A stretch of 6,458 nucleotides of DNA. Origin: Candidatus Gastranaerophilales bacterium (lineage in GTDB: Bacteria > Cyanobacteriota > Vampirovibrionia > Gastranaerophilales > Gastranaerophilaceae). The notes beneath the pieces were generated by a model. That model was given only the letters and a program-made list of their open reading frames with translations. It did not search any database and was not told the DNA's origin. The position numbers were made by a program, and so were the translations under genes. Of this stretch, positions 5,979-6,458 are shown in pieces (position 1 is the stretch's first letter; each line of letters opens with the position of its first letter). The DNA lies in the NCBI GenBank assembly GCA_910587055.1, contig CAJUKY010000042.1, positions 1 to 6,458 of the forward strand, written 5' to 3'.

Positions 5979-6015
5979 TTACTTAGATTTTTAAACGGAA
6001 TTAAAAGGAAAAGAT

Positions 6016-6458
6016 ATGAATAATAAGCCAAAAACGTGTGATGAAATAAGAGAAGCTTTTTTGAGCTTTTTTGAAAAAAACCATCAGCATACAAGGATAA
6101 AAAGCTCGTCTTTAGTGCCGAATAACCCGACAATTTTGCTTACAACAGCGGGGATGGTACAGTTTATCCCTTATTTTTTAGGGATAGAAACTCCGCCGTA
6201 TGAGCCCGCAAGAGCAACATCCTGCCAGAAATGCGCACGTGCAGGCGGAAAAGATTCTGATATTGAAAATGTAGGCAGAACCCCGAGACACCATACATTT
6301 TTTGAAATGCTCGGAAATTTCAGCTTCGGCGATTATTTTAAAGAAGAAATTATCCCGTGGAGCTGGGATTTTGTAACAAATTATTTGGGCTTGGATAAAG
6401 ACCGCCTCTGGATTACAATATATGAAAACGACGATGAAGCAGGTGAAATCTGGCAAAA
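6016..6458 (+). CDS. alaS: Alanyl-tRNA synthetase, N-terminal 147 residues, cut by the window edge
   Basis: Class II synthetase that charges tRNA-Ala with alanine. The fragment is the start of the aminoacylation domain: LVPNNPTILLTTAGMVQF (33-50), the ATP-binding motif around RATSCQKCARAGGKDSDIENVG (residues 66-87), and RTPRHHTFFEMLGNFSFGDYF (88-108), the most conserved stretch of the family. The remaining catalytic, tRNA-recognition, editing and C-Ala domains (typically ~730 further residues) are beyond the edge. The ATG at 6016 has AAGGA (6005-6009) 6 nt upstream. It is divergent from fixC with a 111-nt intergenic region. Motif variants are TSCQKC where TTSQKC is common, and DIENVGRTPRHH, whose DIENVGRT resembles cyanobacterial enzymes while the AGGK loop is kept. 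Confidence 0.98.
   Translation, partial: MNNKPKTCDEIREAFLSFFEKNHQHTRIKSSSLVPNNPTILLTTAGMVQFIPYFLGIETPPYEPARATSCQKCARAGGKDSDIENVGRTPRHHTFFEMLGNFSFGDYFKEEIIPWSWDFVTNYLGLDKDRLWITIYENDDEAGEIWQ

Noticed and set aside
5905..6015. Possible T-box or other riboswitch leader for alaS.
   Set aside because: The whole intergenic region is 111 nt, the likely leader is ~31 nt, and no stem, T-box sequence or terminator is present.
5924..6133. Minus-strand open frame of 69 codons opposite the alaS start.
   Set aside because: It lies antisense to the conserved alaS start and across the intergenic promoters, shows no domain, and is best explained as a shadow frame.
6178..6456. Minus-strand open frame with a Cys/Ala-rich sequence opposite alaS.
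   Set aside because: It is antisense to the most conserved AlaRS motifs, and its composition mirrors their codons.
1..6458. Searched for a mobile, defence or CRISPR system.
   Set aside because: All large frames are housekeeping or operon genes. No transposase, integrase, nuclease-effector pair, spaced direct-repeat array or terminal inverted repeat was seen. DprA alone is not evidence of a defence island.

Overview
The window looks like a chromosomal segment of an AT-rich bacterium that uses Shine-Dalgarno starts. It carries six genes on the minus strand and one divergent gene on the plus strand. Nothing in it looks mobile: no transposase, integrase, tRNA, CRISPR array or long DNA repeat was seen. 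The AlaRS fragment combines the usual AGGK loop with a DIENVGRT stretch that I associate with the cyanobacterial lineage. Low GC, an Etf/Fix-type electron-transfer pair and this AlaRS variant would suit a fermentative non-photosynthetic relative of Cyanobacteria (Gastranaerophilales/Melainabacteria type). That assignment is a low-to-moderate-confidence inference from memory; no 16S or other decisive marker is present.

Layout, in the direction of transcription on the minus strand from about 5904 down to 1: fixC-like flavoprotein (4561-5904), fixX-like ferredoxin (4193-4507), a small uncharacterised protein with an internal duplication (3739-4170), an eight-repeat TPR protein with an acidic tail (2723-3724), dprA (1621-2730) and topA (1549 to the window edge, C-terminal part missing). 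Gaps are 53, 22 and 14 nt, then an 8-nt overlap between the TPR gene and dprA, then 71 nt before topA. This spacing suggests one operon. Its candidate main promoter lies just before fixC, and a second candidate promoter inside the 3' end of dprA could drive topA separately. On the plus strand, the first 147 codons of alaS (6016 onward) diverge from fixC across a 111-nt intergenic region.

Functionally the operon joins two modules. FixC and FixX resemble the quinone-reducing arm of the electron-bifurcating EtfABCX/FixABCX complex, but the EtfA/EtfB (FixB/FixA) partners are not in the window. DprA and TopA are a familiar DNA-processing pair. Between them sit two proteins of unknown function. The most novel item is the 143-residue protein: two gapless 40-residue copies of an RWYDxD helical motif followed by an acidic tail. 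No complete new multi-gene system could be demonstrated. The items most worth a second look are that repeat family, the apparently leaderless fixC transcript, the two-cluster FixX beside a cysteine-free FixC with a basic, Phe-rich tail, and the intragenic topA promoter.
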